Of a stretch of DNA of 64,000 bases, positions 30,776-41,349 are shown piece after piece. Positions within the stretch are counted from its first letter, which is position 1, and each line of letters begins with the position of its first letter. The position numbers and the translations under genes are program-made. This DNA is from Ascarosepion bandense (taxonomy: Eukaryota > Mollusca > Cephalopoda > Sepiida > Sepiidae). Location of the stretch: positions 206,001 through 270,000 of the forward strand of contig JBBBDQ010000308.1 of the NCBI GenBank assembly GCA_037127315.1, written 5' to 3'. The notes below the pieces were generated by a model, which worked only from the letters and a program-made list of their open reading frames with translations, was not told the DNA's origin and ran no database searches.

Positions 30776-31440
30776 TCTATATTTCTGAAATGAGGTAGTA
30801 TTTACAGCATTTAAATTATTTGAACTATTGTCCTCATCTTTGTTGCCATTTGTACGACGTTTAATAATAGATCATTCTATTTGTCTATATTTCTGAGATG
30901 AGGTAGTATTTACAGTATTTACATTATTCGGACTATTGTCCTCATCTTTGTTGCCATTTGTACGACGTTTAATAATAGATCATTCCATTTGTCTATATTT
31001 CTGAGATGAGGTAGTATTTACAGTATTTACATTATTTGGACTATTGTCCTCATCTTTGTTGCCATCTGTACAACGTTTTGGCCGTTGTACACTTGGCCTT
31101 CTTCAGGTGCTAGGAATTTTGAGCATTAAGGACACATGGCCCAGTGGATATAGACGTTGGTTAGTTCCAGTGACTTGACCTAAAGAACTGTGAGTTCAAT
31201 ACCAGGTTACAGTAGTGGTGAACAAGTAACTTACAGGGATAGAGGGAGATAACTCATGACTTCGAAAAGAGGCACTACTACGCAAGGAATGGAGTTCATA
31301 TACGCCAGTGATTGTAATAAAGGGTTTGGTTCAAAATTCCTAGCACCTCAAGAAGGCTGGAGTATATAACAGTCAAAACAGTGTATAAATGACGACAAAG
31401 ATGAGGAGAATAGTTCAAATAATGTAAATACTATAATGTT
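30776..31440. repeat. HH-C element: 108-bp triplication and inverted arm
   Basis: Units start at 30776, 30884 and 30992 (exact 108-bp period; TCTATATTTCTGAGATGAGG ... GTACGACGTTTAATAATAG). After the third unit comes GTTTTGGCCGTTGTAC and GCCTTCTTCAGGTGC. The inverted arm at 31290-31430 reads CACCTCAAGAAGGCTGG back toward GATGAGGAGAATAG. Between the arms a tRNA-like segment (31128-31258) has box A TGGCCCAGTGG and box B GAGTTCAATACC. Confidence 0.7.
31128..31258 (+). mobile_element. tRNA-like SINE segment inside HH-C element
   Basis: GGACACATGGCCCAGTGG with a second promoter-like box GAGTTCAATACC about 55 nt on, followed by GGGAGATAACTCATGAC. The same sequence sits in the same place in the 18110 element, and its end is visible at 50785. 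It is either a SINE inserted once in an ancestor or an intrinsic part of the element. Confidence 0.6.
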
Positions 31441-31529
31441 TCTATGGAATGAATGAATGAATGAATTAATTAATCAGGTAATTTCATAGTACAAAAAATT
31501 CTAGTCATTTGATGCCTGTGTTGGAATTT

Positions 31530-32235
31530 TTTAATGTGTAAACTTCTGCTTTTTGTTTTAGTTTTACCTGCCAGAGCATTGTTCCACCTAATTTTCCTAG
31601 AAAAATTAATTTCCTGCATTATATTACTCTTGCAAACATGTCAAATTTTTGCAAGTTAGGCTTGCCTATTCTGTGCCAAGTTTGATCATCCATAATTGTG
31701 ATAGAGCTACTAGTGTCCAATTGAAACCTCACCATAGTATTATTCATTTTTACTGTAGCAAAGTTTCTGTTATTTGAGCTTTCCAGTTTTTTAGCTGGTA
31801 GCACTACTTTCAGCAAGTTAGTTTGTGTATTTCTTTTTGACTTGCAGTTTTTCCCAAGTTAAAACATGTTTTGATTTTAAATGGACAGTCCTTTCTAAAA
31901 TGAAACATACCACAGCAAGTGCACGAGTTAAGTTTTACAGTATTTGTATTTCAAATGTTTCCTTTTCGTAGTACTGTCTTATTTTCTGTTTTTTTGTTTT
32001 TCAGACAAGTTGTACTTCTGATGTGCCATTCTGATTTTTGCTGTCTCATACTTTAAGTTGACAATTTTTTGGTACTCTTCTGCAACATTTTACATCATTA
32101 ATTTTGAATCCTGTTCAAATTTTGTTAGAATTCAAGAGCGTATTTCAGCATGGTTGTTTTATGTTGAACCTTTAACAAAGATTAGGCGTTTAAATTTGTC
32201 TGAGAATAGTCTACCCAGTTTAAATTTTTCACACT
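31530..32235 (-). pseudogene. Gypsy-like gag-pol relic
   Basis: On the minus strand a CCHC-like knuckle (CTCCGMFHFRKDCPFK) precedes a stop. Then a 65-codon run contains VRFQLDTSSSITIMDD and WHRIGKP, a retropepsin-like segment in which DTG reads DTS. Order and sequence parallel 545-905, but the two are clearly diverged. No RT is present and the remainder to 32235 is decayed. Confidence 0.65.
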
Positions 32236-32247
32236 CATAGTTAACTT

Positions 32248-32551
32248 TCAGTTAAGTGCCATATGTGATGCATGCTTGGGCGATCATGTCTCAAAAGAGA
32301 CATGACTAACTGGGCAGAAGATTATTCCACAGTAGGTTGCCATTGCTTTCTGCAGTAGACTGGTTGCCAGCCAAGGCTTTAGAACTCAATCTGTCCTGTT
32401 ATTTAACCCATAACTGGAGGGAAGAGATGGATGAATACCTTTCCCAAGGGTATTTGTGCATAAGTGAATGCAAAGAATTCAACTGGAATTTGAACTTGGC
32501 TCTCTGATTTTTCATTCCGAGCTGATATCGATTGCACTACAACATCCATCC
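32248..32551 (-). mobile_element. SINE-A
   Basis: Minus-strand copy with tail TCAGTTAAGTGCC, hairpin CATGTCTCAAAAGAGACATG and a diverged head (CGATTGCACTACAACATCC). Confidence 0.85.
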
Positions 32552-32744
32552 ACAGTTGATTTTACATGTATACAAAAGTGAATTCTTTTCATCAAAGATA
32601 TTTGATAAAATTGACAGTTTCATTAAATGACACTTTTCCTGGAAGTTTTGGGAAAATGAAATTAAGATATTTTTCATGCTCAATAGAGCACAATTTTCGT
32701 AATAGATGATGTACCTTATAATAACAAGAGAGAGAGAGAGAGTG
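32552..32744. other. No gene recognised; short GA/TG microsatellite
   Basis: AGAGAGAGAGAGTGTGTGTG at 32729-32750 lies at the right end; otherwise plain AT-rich DNA. Confidence 0.4.
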
Positions 32745-32957
32745 TGTGTGATAGGTAAATTATCATGTTGTTTTTGACTTTGTCGATTGCACAGTATAGT
32801 AGAGTCAGTTGGGCACCATCTGTGAGAAAAAGAGCACCATGGTGCAATTCAGTCTGCCAGAAATTTGAAAAAAGCATACTGTACTGCTTAGCATTCACAC
32901 TGGAACCTTCAACATGAACATTTCAAAGTGGTTAGGTGTCAATCTGAGGAGTGTTGC

Positions 32958-32960
<3 letters not shown>
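32745..32960 (+). mobile_element. Mariner-family relic, 5' part
   Basis: TTGTCGATTGCACAGTATAG, GTGCAATTCAGTCTGCC and GGTGTCAATCTGAGGAG parallel the mariner relic at 42300-42790 in the same order. It ends at an (AT)n tract. Only the 5' quarter, including the presumed first helix-turn-helix, remains. Confidence 0.55.

Positions 32961-32996
<36 letters not shown>
32961..32996. repeat. (AT)n microsatellite
   Basis: Pure AT tract adjoining the hammerhead-like inverted element. Confidence 0.9.
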
Positions 32997-33000
<4 letters not shown>

Positions 33001-33150
33001 TTAGAAAAATCAGCCAATGCTGGTTATACTATATGGTTTCAACCTTTTGGTATCATCAGGCATTATAGAATCAATAATGCCTGCCCATACCAAAAGGTTG
33101 AAATCATGTTAGCATAATTGGGCGATCTTTCTAATTTTAATATTCAAAAG
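32990..33150. repeat. Inverted pair with hammerhead-like cores
   Basis: Two short arms around 33060-33075 are inverted copies (AATTAGAAAAATCAGCC at left, GATCTTTCTAATTTTAAT at right). On the minus strand the left arm has CTGATGA (33053-33059), a TACC-AAAA-GGTT hairpin and GAAAC (33036-33040). Possible stem-I halves AATGC and GCATT flank it. The right arm keeps the hairpin and GAAAT but its core reads CTGCCCA. Confidence 0.55.
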
Positions 33151-34627
33151 CTCTGCATGCTAAAATTTTTATCATTTATTTTTTTTTCTTTAGATGTGTA
33201 TTGAATACTTTTTAATACAACTGTTTACTCATCTAATTTGAATCTAACCAATAACTGTTTAATAATTATATATATATATATATATATATGTATATTTGTG
33301 TGTGTAAATGGGGAAATATATGTGTGGATATTGGAGGTCATTCTATAATTCTTGTATTTAAACAGAATATATTTTCCAATAAATATAGTATTTTAAATGA
33401 GCACTCATTTTAGGTTTGAAATTTGATCGTCTTGCCATCAGCAAAGGGGCGGGTACCTAACTAATATTTACAACAATCCCTTGAACAGTGTGGATTTGAT
33501 GCCATATGGTTTTAATCTGTGTTGTGGGTGGAAACAAACTGTGTAAGCAGCTGATTGTCTGAACATACAGCTTGTGCCAAGACATTGAGTCACATTCAAC
33601 TAATCTGAATGCCAAAACTCCCATGGAATTCCATATAAAGAAAAAGGATGATGAATATGTCAAAGATGTTTCACATGTGGACAAAAGAATATTCATTTGA
33701 GGAATGTTTTTGAAACTTAGAAAGAAACTGTTTCTGGTTTCTTCATTTCTGTCTGAATTTCTGGGATGAGGAATTACCATTATATAGTAGCAGTCGACAC
33801 CCACTCACATCCAAACATCGGGATTGTCATCCTGTCTCCCTATTACCTATCTCTCCTCTGGTAGAAGTGGTGGAGATGGCTGTGAAGGCCTGGCCTATGT
33901 CTGAAGGATAGTCAAAGAGAGTTTGATGATACCATTCACACAAATTTAATTTTGTTGGACAACTCTGCCCAATGCAGATTCCCACACTCTTAGCCAGAAG
34001 TAGTTCCATTGCAGCTCGCAGGGGATCAATACAGGTGAGATTTGACAACCTGGTTGCATCGGGCTGTCAGATGCTTGGTCTCTCAAGGTCTGCCTTGGTT
34101 ATGCTAGTCTGACTGGCGCTACCTTCTTCTGTCGTTTTGGTCATTCAGATTGTGTAGTTCTTCAAATTTGATTTTGTTGGACAACTCTACCTGATGGATA
34201 AGCCCACACACATGACCAGAAATGCCCACCTCACGACTCAAAGAGGATTGTGACAGTCGAGATCCTGGTTGCATTAAGATGTCGGATGCTTGAGATCTTT
34301 AGAGGGTCGAATTCAATCTTCTCCATCCTATTTTGACTTTACCACCATGGTTGGTCCTACAGAAGTTGAAACTCCAGATGGCTTTCTTTTTAAGATTACT
34401 GGGATATGTAAGCCCTCCATGACAAGGAACAACCATATATATTTTAGACTGGAAGCTGGATTGAACAGTCCATTATCAAATGTATCATTTTGACTTATTA
34501 CTATAATGAAAATAATAGAAACAAACCAATAACTAAGAAAAGAATACAACTAAATCTTTTTAATTTAAAAAAATGTAGCATTAAATATTTTAAAATTATA
34601 AAAAATGTTCCCATATATCATTATTTT
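33151..34627. other. Unassigned; two diverged ~250-bp related blocks
   Basis: An AT microsatellite is at 33268-33290. Between 33940 and 34290 two related blocks repeat: TTTTGTTGGACAACTCT, CCAGAA.T..., GACAACCTGGTTGCAT and TCAGATGCTTG. Base composition is more balanced than the surroundings. A minus-strand open run (33827-34048) contains DYPSDIGQAFTAIS but I recognise no family. It may be an old transposon or gene relic. Confidence 0.35.
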
Positions 34628-34858
34628 GCTTTTAAGCATTATACCCCAAGCAAGGCAGTTTTACTGCCACCGGTGCACAGGTGGTTACATAGAAAGTGAT
34701 GAGAAAGAGTGACAGGTTATAGGGGGTGTCAGGAAGAGAGTAACAGATGTATGAAAATACTGGTGTGATGGGAGTGGAGTGGATGGAGAAAAGAGCATGA
34801 GAGAAAGGATGCAAGTCAGTGAGATAGGGGATGACTATTGACCTTACATTTACACTAT
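34628..34858 (-). mobile_element. LINE-alpha 3' end
   Basis: ATTATACCCCAAGCAAGGCA then GTGCACAGGTGGTTACATAG, extending to the C-terminal RT segment complement (GATGACTATTGACCTTACAT). Truncated there. Confidence 0.7.
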
Positions 34859-34864
34859 TTTTAT

Positions 34865-35160
34865 TCAAGCTATTGTCCTCATCTTTGTTATTATAACAAT
34901 TCAGCCTTCCTCAGGTGAATATCAATCTGGGTAACTTCCATGGAATATGTACTTGTGAAAATTGACAAGCAAAAACTGAACAGTACTAAATAAATATAAG
35001 AATTAGACAATATTCTTAGACATGAGCAGTGGAAGGAGTACATTCTACCTCTGTAGATTAAGTAAGAGATTCAATTTAGAATTCCTTATAGGTTACCCAT
35101 ATTGATATACACCTGAGGAAGGCAGGAGGCTGCATCAGCCAAAATGTGATAACAAAAATG
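34865..35160. repeat. Inverted-repeat element, HH-C-like variant
   Basis: Left arm GCTATTGTCCTCATCTTTG, AACAATTCAGCC and TTCCTCAGGTGAATATCAA; right arm TTGATATACACCTGAGGAAGG, CATCAGCC.AAATGTG and ACAAAAATGAGTCTG. It differs from the other HH-C copies in the loop. Confidence 0.55.
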
Positions 35161-35283
35161 AGTCTGAATATGGATACTGTTCTTTGTGCTACACTCTGGC
35201 ACTGTGCAATAATTTACTCTCAACCAACTAGTCACGTCGGAAAACCGCTAACATCACCATCACTGAAAACAGTTTCTCTAGTG

Positions 35284-35455
35284 TTGTTGAAAGTTATGAA
35301 TGACTTCAAAATGAAAATCTATTTTAGAAAGGCAGTAATTTTGTCCATTAATAATGTAAACACAAGAAAAAAACAATTTGCGGAAGAAGATACTGTGAAA
35401 AATCTAACATGTCAAAAATGGTTTGTGAAGTTATGTATTGGAGAATTTTTTTAGG
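35284..35455 (+). pseudogene. Mariner-type transposase N-terminus relic
   Basis: The tail of an open run reads KQFAEEDTVKNLTC then QKWFVKLCIGEFF. This resembles the end of the mariner N-terminal helix-turn-helix region (WF..F..GDF). Nothing downstream is recognisable as a catalytic domain. Short, so modest confidence. Confidence 0.35.
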
Positions 35456-35508
35456 GTTTAGAATAAATATAATTAACACGTGGTGGAAGAAAATCTGAGA
35501 AGTGGGTA

Positions 35509-35886
35509 GGGTTAGTCTGGAATTTAGTTTATTTGAGTGAAGTAATCATATGTAAGCATGCAGCAAATTATTCAAAGAATTTTTTTTCACTTCAAGTAAG
35601 GCAATAAAGCCTCTAATATGCAATGCCTTACTGGGAAGGGAAGAGAATGAGAAGACTTCAGTGAAGGACAAGAAAAGAACAGGTTTCAGGAAGACAGGGT
35701 TAGTCTGGAATTTAGTTTATTTGAGTGAAGTAATCATATGTAAGCATGCAGCAAATTATTCAAAGAATTTTTTTTCACTTCAAGTAAGGCAATAAAGCCT
35801 CTAATATGCAATGCCTTACTGGGAAGGGAAGAGAATGAGAAGACTTCAGTGAAGGACAAGAAAAGAACAGGTTTCAGGAAGACAGA
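35509..35886. repeat. 189-bp tandem duplication
   Basis: The block beginning GGGTTAGTCTGGAATTTAG at 35509 is repeated from 35698 with no difference that I can see. The unit includes a decayed LINE-alpha tail (CAAGTAAGGCAATAAAGCC), so the duplication postdates the insertion. Confidence 0.9.
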
Positions 35887-36040
35887 AGATGACTGTTGAC
35901 ATTGCATCTAAACCTGAAGATTGGAGATGGCAGGGACATAACGAATTGTGAGGAAGTTCCACAGGTAAGAAATGTAAGAAAAGAAACTATTAGTATAGTA
36001 CTGTTTACACCTAGCCAGTTCAACAGAGTTCTTATCAAGT
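35587..36040 (-). mobile_element. LINE-alpha 3' region, duplicated and decayed
   Basis: After the duplicated tail come GATGACTGTTGACATTGCAT and GGAAGTTCCACAGGTAAG, the complement of the LINE-alpha C-terminal codons. The element appears to continue at 37550-37880, with the RNase H LINE fragment and the 107-bp array between. Confidence 0.65.
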
Positions 36041-36159
36041 TACTACTCCACACCCATTGTTTGGGATGTTAAGTTTCAAGTTCATTAAATGTGCATGAAT
36101 CTTCAAAACTAGGGCAAACAAGATGATCCATAGTTTGTGTTTTGCGGAATTGGCAGTTG

Positions 36160-36890
36160 GGTTGGTTGGTAGGTTGGTTTGTTTAACCAGCATATCAAAC
36201 TTCTTTGGGTCATAAGTATACTCCTTTGGGTCATAAGTATACTCCTACCTCTTTGAAGAAGGAGAGAACATTGTCCATGTGAGTGTTCTCAAATATATCT
36301 TTCATATTGTTGGTTTTTAAGTATCACTTTCTAGCTCTACATTCCACAAGAATATGTTTGAATGTATCTGGCATGTCAAAGATTGTGGTGGCTGTTCTTG
36401 TTTGAGTATAAAGAAGTGAGTGAAGCTTGTGCGGCCAATACGTAATCTGGATATAACAACTTGTTCTTTCCTTGACTTTTCTAGTAATCGGTCTTTACTC
36501 TCTCAAAGTCGGCTTGATTTGAAAGAGTTTTTTGTTCGTGTTATTATTCCAGTGTTGTTGCCATTTTGCGTAAAATAATTTGTTGATTTTATGTTTCAGA
36601 TCTGTATAAGTAATGTTGATATTATCAGAATTCTGGTTTAGGGCTGATTGAGCTGCCAAGTCTGCTCTTTCATTACCTCTCACTCTGATATGGCTTGGGA
36701 TCCAACACATAATTATTTCTTTATAGCTAGACAATGAGTCTAGCCTATTCAGTGGTTTCGTGATTAGTGGGTTCTCAAGCTTTTTATAACTGAGTGATGT
36801 TAAATGGCAGTTGGGATTAACATTGGTTATATACCCCCATTTCTGAGGGTTTGTTAGGAGATGATTCAGACAAAAACAGAAGGGCCAGGC
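36160..36890 (-). pseudogene. RNase H domain of an I/jockey-type LINE
   Basis: A 79-codon minus-strand run (36734-36495) reads IIMCWIPSHIRVRGNERADL and then AAQSALNQNS: the C-terminal RNase HI signature, with the HxxxxGNE..AD pattern. Beyond a stop, broken frames read TFKHILVECRARK, the Cys/His cluster typical of the C-terminus of such LINEs. The tail near 36165 is AACCAACC-rich. This is a third LINE type, distinct from LINE-alpha and LINE-beta. Confidence 0.75.
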
Positions 36891-36962
36891 ACCACAAGAA
36901 ATGAAGGTAGGGATTCCATAGTGCTAAGAGAGGGCAGGTGTTCCATGTTGCTGAGTATGACC

Positions 36963-37498
36963 TATGTTGCTCAGTGGTTCAGATGAGTGTAAAAATCTAT
37001 GTCTTGACTTGAGCCTCTTTGTTACTGGTTCAGAGCTGTGGAGTAAATGACGAGGGTTAGTTTTCTGCCTATGTTGCTCAGTGGTTCAGATGAGTGTAAA
37101 AAGCTATGTCTTGACTTGAGCCTCTTTGTTACTGGTTCAGAGCTGTGGAGTGAATGACGAGGGTTAGTTTTCTGCCTATGTTGCTCAGTGGTTCAGATGA
37201 GTGTAAAAAGCTATGTCTTGACTTGAGCCTCTTTGTTACTGGTTCAGAGTTGTGGAGTGAATGATGAGGGTTAGTTTTCTGCCTATGTTGCTCAGTGGTT
37301 CAGATGAGTGTAAAAAGCTATGTCTTGACTTGAGCCTCTTTGTTACTGGTTCAGAGCTGTGGAGTGAATGACGAGGGTTAGTTTTCTGCCTATGTTGCTC
37401 AGTGGTTCAGATGAGTGTAAAAAGCTATGTCTTGACTTGAGCCTCTTTGTTACTGGTTCAGAGCTGTGGAGTGAATGACGAGGGTTAGTTTTCTGCCT
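36963..37498. repeat. 107-bp tandem array, 5 units
   Basis: TATGTTGCTCAGTGGTTCAG starts at 36963, 37070, 37177, 37284 and 37391, an exact 107-bp period. Units differ at only a few sites (AAATCT versus AAAGCT, GAGCTGT versus GAGTTGT), so expansion is recent. Confidence 0.95.
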
Positions 37499-37549
37499 CA
37501 ACTTCTTGAGTTGGGAGTGAACTCACTTCTTATGTAAAGGGAGCAATGC

Positions 37550-37880
37550 CACTAAGTAAACAGTAAAACAGTGAGACCTAACTGTTAGTGTAGTAGCATG
37601 TTTAAGTTCAGAAGAATTACCATGAAAATATTTCTAGAAAAGACAGAGGGAAGCCATGTCAAGTCAGAGAGAAAGGGGCTGAAATCAAGATGCCCCGATA
37701 ATCAAAACTGATAACATTACAGACCCTTCTTTTGATTTTGTTGAGGATCTCAAGATATAGAGCAGCTGCACCAGACCTGATATGGCAACAATATTTGCTG
37801 CATGGATGAATGACTGATTTAAAAATGTGCAAGATGGATTCTGATGAGAAAACATTCTTCTAAGAAATAAATCACTTTCT
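37550..37880 (-). pseudogene. LINE-alpha RT relic
   Basis: Complement of RT C-terminal codons: AAGCCATGTCAAGTCAGAG, ATTACAGACCCTTCTTTTG, GCACCAGACCTGATATGGCA. All frames are broken. Probably the continuation of the 35587 copy. Confidence 0.65.
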
Positions 37881-37979
37881 TTTAAAATATCTAAACAGTG
37901 CTTTCATTTAATAAACAACTGTCATGACAAACAATTTTTACTTATATGGGTGTGCAGTTGATGTTAGGCTTAGAGGTTC

Positions 37980-38135
37980 CAAATAAGAAATCACTCAAGG
38001 CAAGTTTGAATGTCCAACCGAGATTCACTTCTGCACTTGAGGAAGGCATAAATCCATTACTTCTTCCCTACACTGACTAGAAGTTAATTAAACGGGGCAG
38101 ACTGAACTCTCTAGCCAAAGTTGGTGACTAACAAC
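37980..38135 (+). mobile_element. SINE-A, ancient relic
   Basis: GAATGTCCAACCGAGATTCAC, GAGGAAGGCATAAATCCATTA, AGAAGTTAATTAAAC and CTCTAGCCAAAGTTGGTGAC follow the order of the SINE-A body at low identity. Confidence 0.45.
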
Positions 38136-38249
38136 AATTAAGAGTACAAGACTCACCTTCACAAGGATGGTTCCAACTAGCGTCCAGTTGGCAGACAAAA
38201 ATAAACAGGGTTGTAACTCAATACATGCCTCTCTCTCCTCTCACCCATT

Positions 38250-38460
38250 GAGTGGATATTGTGCTGATATTTATTGAGCACAATATCCACACTGGAATCA
38301 CCAGCCAATCAGAACCTACAGAATAAACTTGCCTACATGGCAGAGTGGAATCTCCCAGGCTGTCATATAAACCACCTACCAATTTGCTGCGCAGCTCTGA
38401 GCTGTCAGTTTCAACTTCAACTGATTACTGGCTGTTGCTATCTAAGGATTCTACAGTCTT
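38250..38460 (-). repeat. Dispersed repeat with 14-bp perfect hairpin
   Basis: 38252-38265 (GTGGATATTGTGCT) and 38277-38290 are perfect complements with an 11-nt loop. The rest is the reverse complement of 10780-10948. A (AT)n tract follows at 38488-38506. Confidence 0.7.
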
Positions 38461-38506
38461 GGATAAAAACAAATCAGAATTTAAAAATATATATATATAT
38501 ATATGG

Positions 38507-39115
38507 TCCTGACAGGGCACATAATTAACATCACCTCAATATAGTAGAAGTCTAAACGACAAATTGATTCTATGGTTGTTGAAGAAACATAAACGGGAAC
38601 GAGCAGATGGCATACCAAGAAACAAGCAAACATGCTGAAGATGACAAATCATACAGACATGTAGTGGGCCTTGAAGTCAAAAGCGACATTGAAAGCCATT
38701 ATAATAATAATTTGAACAGTCAAAACTGGTTTTGGAAAAAATTAATCATACTATTCAAGGTAGTGCTGTACATAAGATAATTTGGATTCTGTTGTTGGAA
38801 TTACCTACACACTAATATGAACTCTACCAGACTACATAAAGTAGTAGTAAGTAGCAGTAGCTATGATACTCATTTGTTAGTACGCCGTTCCAGCGCTAAG
38901 TACTATTTCTATTTCCTCTGTACACTGTTTCTCTTTTGTAATATAATATTGTTTCCAAATGTATACCGTGTCCGAGTCTTTCTTTTGACCTTTTCCCAGG
39001 CCACATCAAATTCAAATGAGTTATGTTGGTGGAGGTTGCATGTCAAAATTTGTGAGGTTATTTCACTTTAAAATCTGTTTTTCATTGTACTTGTGTCTGC
39101 AGGTGCACACTGACC
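38507..39115. other. No gene recognised
   Basis: Non-repetitive by eye apart from AGTAGTAAGTAGCAGTAG (38840). No splice-bounded open exon could be argued. Confidence 0.35.
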
Positions 39116-39970
39116 ATTACACTAGAGTCTATGACCACACACTGGCCAAGACCACATTGTTGCCAACAGGCACACACTGGCCCGAATTAGACCAGAGCCT
39201 ACAGGCATGCATTGGCCTGGACTACACCAGAGACTACAGGCACATATTGGCCAGGATTACATCAGAGCCTACAAGAACACATCGGCCCAGATTACACCAG
39301 AGCCTACAGGCACACATTGGCCCAGTTTACACCAGAGCCTACAGGTATACATTGGCCCAGATTACACCAGAGCCTACAGGCACACATTGGCCTGAATTAC
39401 ACCACAGCATACAGGCACACATTGACCCAGATTACACTAAAGCCTACAGGCACATATTGGCCCAGTTTACACCAGAGTCTACAGGCATACATTGGCCCAG
39501 ATTACACCAGAGCCTACAGGCATACATTGGCCTGGACTACACCAGAGACTACAGGCACATATTGGCCGGGATTACCACAGAGCCTACAGGCATACATTGG
39601 CCCAGTTTACACCAGAGCCTACAGGTATACATTGGCCCAGTTTACACCAGAGCCTACAGGTATACATTGGCCCAGTTTACACCAGAGCCTACAGGTATAC
39701 ATTGGCCCAGATTACACCAGAGCCTACAGGCACATATTGGCCTGAATTACACTAAAGCCTACAGGCACACATTGGCTTGAATTACATCAGAGCATACAGG
39801 GGCACATTGGTCCAAATTACACCAGATTCTTTGAGTGCACACTGGCCTAGATTACATCAGAGCCTATGGGTGCACACTGGCCAGGATACACTCCAAATAC
39901 CGAGAGTGCACATTGATTACACCTTATACTGTATGCAGATTAACCAGGATTACACCAGATCCTAATGGCA
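39116..39970 (+). repeat. 35-bp minisatellite, about 24 units, open in 3 frames
   Basis: Consensus ACACCAGAGCCTACAGGCA followed by CACATTGGCCCAGATT, period 35 (for example 39294 to 39329). Because 35 is not a multiple of 3 and the unit lacks plus-strand stops in every phase, long open runs exist in all three frames (39016-39780, 39212-39745, 39492-39755). The predicted peptide has a 35-residue period with THWP, LHQSLQ and YTRAYRHTLA elements. There is no start context, signal peptide or splice evidence, so I treat it as a repeat. The edges are more diverged than the centre. Confidence 0.9.
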
Positions 39971-40239
39971 TAAACTGGCTGAAATGACACTAGAACTTAG
40001 AGGCCTCCACCAAAACTTGTTCCATTTCTTTTTGGGTTAGGACTTCTAGTTCTCTCATAATTGTTTCGCTCTACAAGTTGAATATAATTTCTTTGTTTCT
40101 GTAGTCTTTGCTTAGTCTTTGAGGAGATTGTCAAGCATTCACTGCCTTATAGGTAGGGGTAGATATCATATAACAGTTCAGTACACATTTCTTTATGGTC
40201 AGCTTCCTGAACTGCTCCAGTAAGTAGTTGATTCCATGT
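39971..40239. other. Unassigned; possible LINE-beta trace
   Basis: GAGGAGATTGTCAAGCATTCACTGCC resembles the GAGATTGTCCAGCATTCGCTG segment of the LINE-beta copy at 59490. The rest is unassigned. Confidence 0.3.
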
Positions 40240-40500
40240 GTCTAGCTTTACAATCATTTTACTACAAGCAAGGCAGAAAGAAAGGATGAATAGTTGAAAT
40301 GATTAGGGAGGTAGAAGATGGCAATTGATGTTGCATTTAAACTTTTGGAGATTGTAGCTATTAGGAAAGAGAAAAGAATGGGTAAAAGAGTGTATTTTAG
40401 GAAGAATAAAAGATGAATGAGACTCAAGAGGATAAAAGATGGCAATTGATGTTGTATTTAAACTTTTGGAGATTGTAGCTATTCATTCTTTATTGGAGGG
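40240..40500 (-). mobile_element. LINE-alpha 3' end, internally duplicated
   Basis: TACAAGCAAGGCAGAAAG then GATGGCAATTGATGTTGCAT and AACTTTTGGAGATTGTAGC, which appear twice (40318-40360 and 40437-40480). A diverged, tandem-duplicated LINE-alpha end. Confidence 0.6.
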
Positions 40501-41349
40501 GCTTTCTCAATTTTTAAAATTTCTACCAAAAATTTAAACCCTGGCTGTTCACTTCCCATGTCATTGGGAAAGATACGAATTCACCTCTTTTCACCCACCT
40601 ATGGGTTAATTAGTAAGATTTGTATCACTGAACCATTATCTCCAAAAAATAAAATATTCTTACAATCCAAAAAAATACTGTCTGGTTTTAAATAACCTCC
40701 AAAGGGTTGATAAGCTATAGAAATGAGATAAACTGAATAAAAAAAAATCTACTTTGGGTGGCTCTTGGGTCTTTTATTGGGTGAATGTGAGGATAAAAAA
40801 TTATTAGTAGGTGGGGGTTTTTGAAGAATGGAATGCGAAAGGTGACTGCCTATGTTATGATAGAAAAACCAGGCGTACTGATACTGGGAGAAGGTAAGAA
40901 AAAAATATGGTGGTAATTCTTCTACCCAAATTTTTCTCTTCTTTTTTTTCTTTTTATATCCATTCCATATTTTTGCTTAACAGATTAAGAGCCTTTATTT
41001 TTTAACCCTTATTTATTTTGTCTGTCTCCAGTCATCTCTTCTGCTTTACACGTGTTTATCCTCAGCCCTTTAAATGTCCGCAGAATGGGATGCAAACAAG
41101 CCGAATTAATTCCATATTCCAACAGATGGGATGTAACCATGAGTAAAGATCATATGTCTTGTTTTCTTTTTTAATAGAAAATAGGGGGAGGATATTTGGG
41201 GTTTGGCAAGACTGAGGATGAATGTCACTTTCTAATAAAATCAATCTTGAGAGTGAAGAGCTTGCACTTAAAAATCACTATTATAAAAGAAGACCTAATT
41301 CCCTGTCCATTCCATCACACACAGTTTGCATGTGACTTTTTATGTGCCC
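40501..41349. other. SINE-A-like relic and unassigned DNA
   Basis: 40540-40720 parallels 52290-52490 (GGGAAAGATACGAATTCACC, CTATGGGTTAATTAGTAAG, AAATAACCTCCAAAGGG), an old SINE-A derivative with a longer tail. From 40740 to 41349 nothing is recognised. A GAAGGTAAG donor-like site at 40889 has no convincing acceptor. Confidence 0.4.

Noticed and set aside
33827..34048. 73-codon minus-strand open frame as a gene
   Set aside because: Related diverged blocks repeat nearby and no family is recognisable; kept only as an unassigned region.
39016..39780. 254-codon open frame as a secreted repeat protein
   Set aside because: Openness follows from the stop-free 35-bp unit; all three frames are open and no splice, start or signal-peptide evidence exists.
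40850..40892. Plus-strand exon ending GAAG|GTAAGA
   Set aside because: No polypyrimidine-AG acceptor upstream and stops in the surrounding frames.
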